DNA of 64,000 nt. It comes from Promineifilum sp019695075. GTDB lineage: Bacteria; Chloroflexota; Anaerolineae; Promineifilales; Promineifilaceae. The DNA lies in NCBI GenBank assembly GCA_026129185.1, contig JAHCIO010000020.1, forward strand, positions 1 to 64,000, written 5' to 3'. The position numbers and the translations under genes are program-made. Under the pieces are notes generated by a model. It was not told the origin of the DNA. It ran no database searches and worked only from the letters and a program-made list of their open reading frames with translations. Below are positions 62,972-64,000 of the stretch, one piece after another. Each line of letters opens with the position of its first letter. The first letter of the stretch is position 1.

Positions 62972-64000
62972 ATGGCCGCCATGCCCATCCTGAGCGCGAC
63001 CGCTCTTCACCACGCCTACGGGGCCGACGATCTGTTCGACGAGGTCTCCGTCGCCGTCGAGGCGCGCGACCGCGTCGCCCTGGTGGGGCCGAACGGCGTG
63101 GGCAAGACGACGCTGCTGCTGGCGCTGGCCGGGCTGCTGGAGCCGAGCGGCGGCACGGTGGAGCGGGCCGACGGGCTGACGTTGGGCTATCTGCGCCAGG
63201 AGGCGGCGCTGACCTTCGCCGGCCGCGAGAACACCGTCTACGGCGAAATGCTGACCGTCTTCGCCGAACTGCACCGCCGCGAGGCGGAAATGGCCGCGCT
63301 GGAGGCGGCGCTGACCGAAGCCTACTCGCCCGAACTGCTGGAGACCTACGGCGAGGCGCAGGCCGCCTTCGAGGCCGCCGGCGGCTACCAGTACCACAAT
63401 GACATCAAGCGCGTGCTGCAAGGGCTAGGCTTCCCACCGGCGGAGTGGGACACACCGCTGTTGCACCTGAGCGGCGGGCAGAAGACGCGCGTGCTGCTCG
63501 GCCGCCTGTTGCTCGAACAACCGGCGCTGCTGATCATGGACGAGCCAACCAACCACCTCGACATCGCCGCCATCGAGTGGCTGGAGGGCACGCTGCGCCG
63601 CTGGGAAGGGGCGCTCATCCTGGTCAGCCACGACCGCTACTTCCTCAATCGCGTCGTCAATCGCGTTTGGGAACTGGCCCCGGAGAGCGGCGGGCCGGCC
63701 AAGCTGCACGCCTACCGCGGCAACTACGACGCCTACGTCCGCCAGCGCCAGGACGCCTGGGAGCGGGCGCAGCGGCTGTACGAGGAGGAGAAGGAGCGGC
63801 TGGCGGCCGAGGCCGACTTCATCCAGCGCCACATTGCCGGCGGCCAGACCGACATCGCCAAGGGGCGTCTGCGGCAACTGACGCGCGACCTGGCCCTCAT
63901 CGACCAGATCGGCCTGGCGGCGATGGCCGAGATGCGCCGCGGCAACCGCGGCTGGATCGAGGTCGGCGCGCGCGTGCGCACGCTGACTATCAACGAGGCG
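62972..64000 (+). CDS. ABC-F ATPase, N-terminal part (cut by window end)
   Basis: An open frame of 343 codons runs to the window edge without a stop. It has a first ABC domain with Walker A GPNGVGKTTLLLALAG (about residues 42-57), signature LSGGQKTRVLLGRLLLEQP, Walker B LLIMDEPTNHLD and switch His SHDRYF. The Arg/Glu-rich linker typical of ABC-F proteins follows (QRQDAWERAQRLYEEEKERLAAEADFI). ABC-F proteins act on the ribosome. The subfamily cannot be set from half the gene. I start at ATG 62972; an in-frame ATG at 62981 is also possible. Neither has a Shine-Dalgarno, and a TAGAAT box at 62968-62973 suggests leaderless transcription. Confidence 0.9.
   Translation, partial: MAAMPILSATALHHAYGADDLFDEVSVAVEARDRVALVGPNGVGKTTLLLALAGLLEPSGGTVERADGLTLGYLRQEAALTFAGRENTVYGEMLTVFAELHRREAEMAALEAALTEAYSPELLETYGEAQAAFEAAGGYQYHNDIKRVLQGLGFPPAEWDTPLLHLSGGQKTRVLLGRLLLEQPALLIMDEPTNHLDIAAIEWLEGTLRRWEGALILVSHDRYFLNRVVNRVWELAPESGGPAKLHAYRGNYDAYVRQRQDAWERAQRLYEEEKERLAAEADFIQRHIAGGQTDIAKGRLRQLTRDLALIDQIGLAAMAEMRRGNRGWIEVGARVRTLTINEA

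Overview
The window is GC-rich bacterial DNA. It probably comes from a Chloroflexota chromosome, in the Anaerolineae/Promineifilales direction. This is inferred from the mix of a DevR-type CRISPR-Cas system, a WXG100/FtsK secretion cluster, many G/C-rich heptamer repeats and very tightly packed operons. No rRNA, tRNA, transposase or replication origin was recognised. The window runs from a broken CRISPR array on the left to a truncated ABC-F gene on the right.

Region 1 (1-13064) is a complete type I CRISPR-Cas locus. The array has 20 full repeats plus one cut repeat, then a leader, then cas4, cas2 and cas1 on the minus strand. On the plus strand follow a small HTH gene, a WYL regulator, a cas3 with its HD domain at the C-terminus, a small unknown gene, a Cas8-like large subunit, and DevR-type cas7, cas5 and cas6. 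The most striking item lies between cas3 and the effector operon (7995-8181). It is a minus-strand mini-array of two degenerate CRISPR repeats flanking a 28-nt spacer. That spacer matches the start of the effector operon promoter/leader with mismatches falling at spacer positions 6, 11-12, 18 and 23-24 (plus one bulge at 4). This is the six-base rhythm expected of a type I effector R-loop. It looks like a crRNA-like autoregulatory guide, comparable to the Cas-regulating RNAs (CreR) known elsewhere.

Region 2 (13061-26600) is a three-gene minus-strand defence operon: a giant DEAD-box/DUF1998-type helicase, a SNF2-type helicase and a large N6-adenine methylase. It resembles class 1 DISARM or the related helicase-methylase-ATPase systems, without a phospholipase-D gene. 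The methylase carries several heptamer-repeat insertions in frame and a likely one-base frameshift near its end.

Region 3 (26810-32155) is a minus-strand trio: a cytosolic NTPase, a solute-binding-type lipoprotein and a membrane-anchored NTPase. Region 4 (32559-53323) diverges from it and is a type VII-like (ESX/Yuk) secretion cluster. It holds four WXG100-size proteins, two vWA-TM-FHA proteins, a Ser/Thr kinase, a PP2C phosphatase, a 2814-residue FtsK/EssC ATPase with seven P-loops, an EsaB/YukD-like protein, a secreted trypsin-like protease and a pseudokinase. Together they suggest phosphorylation-controlled protein export.

Region 5 (53569-64000) is ordinary chromosome: PPK2 polyphosphate kinase, a PQQ-type sugar dehydrogenase, a RAM-domain regulator, an S41 protease, a nucleoside phosphorylase-family hydrolase with MgtC, a lipoprotein hydrolase, a small nuclease-like protein, Rpe with class II FBPase, and the start of an ABC-F ATPase. 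Several intergenic and even coding stretches carry heptamer repeats or perfect palindromes.
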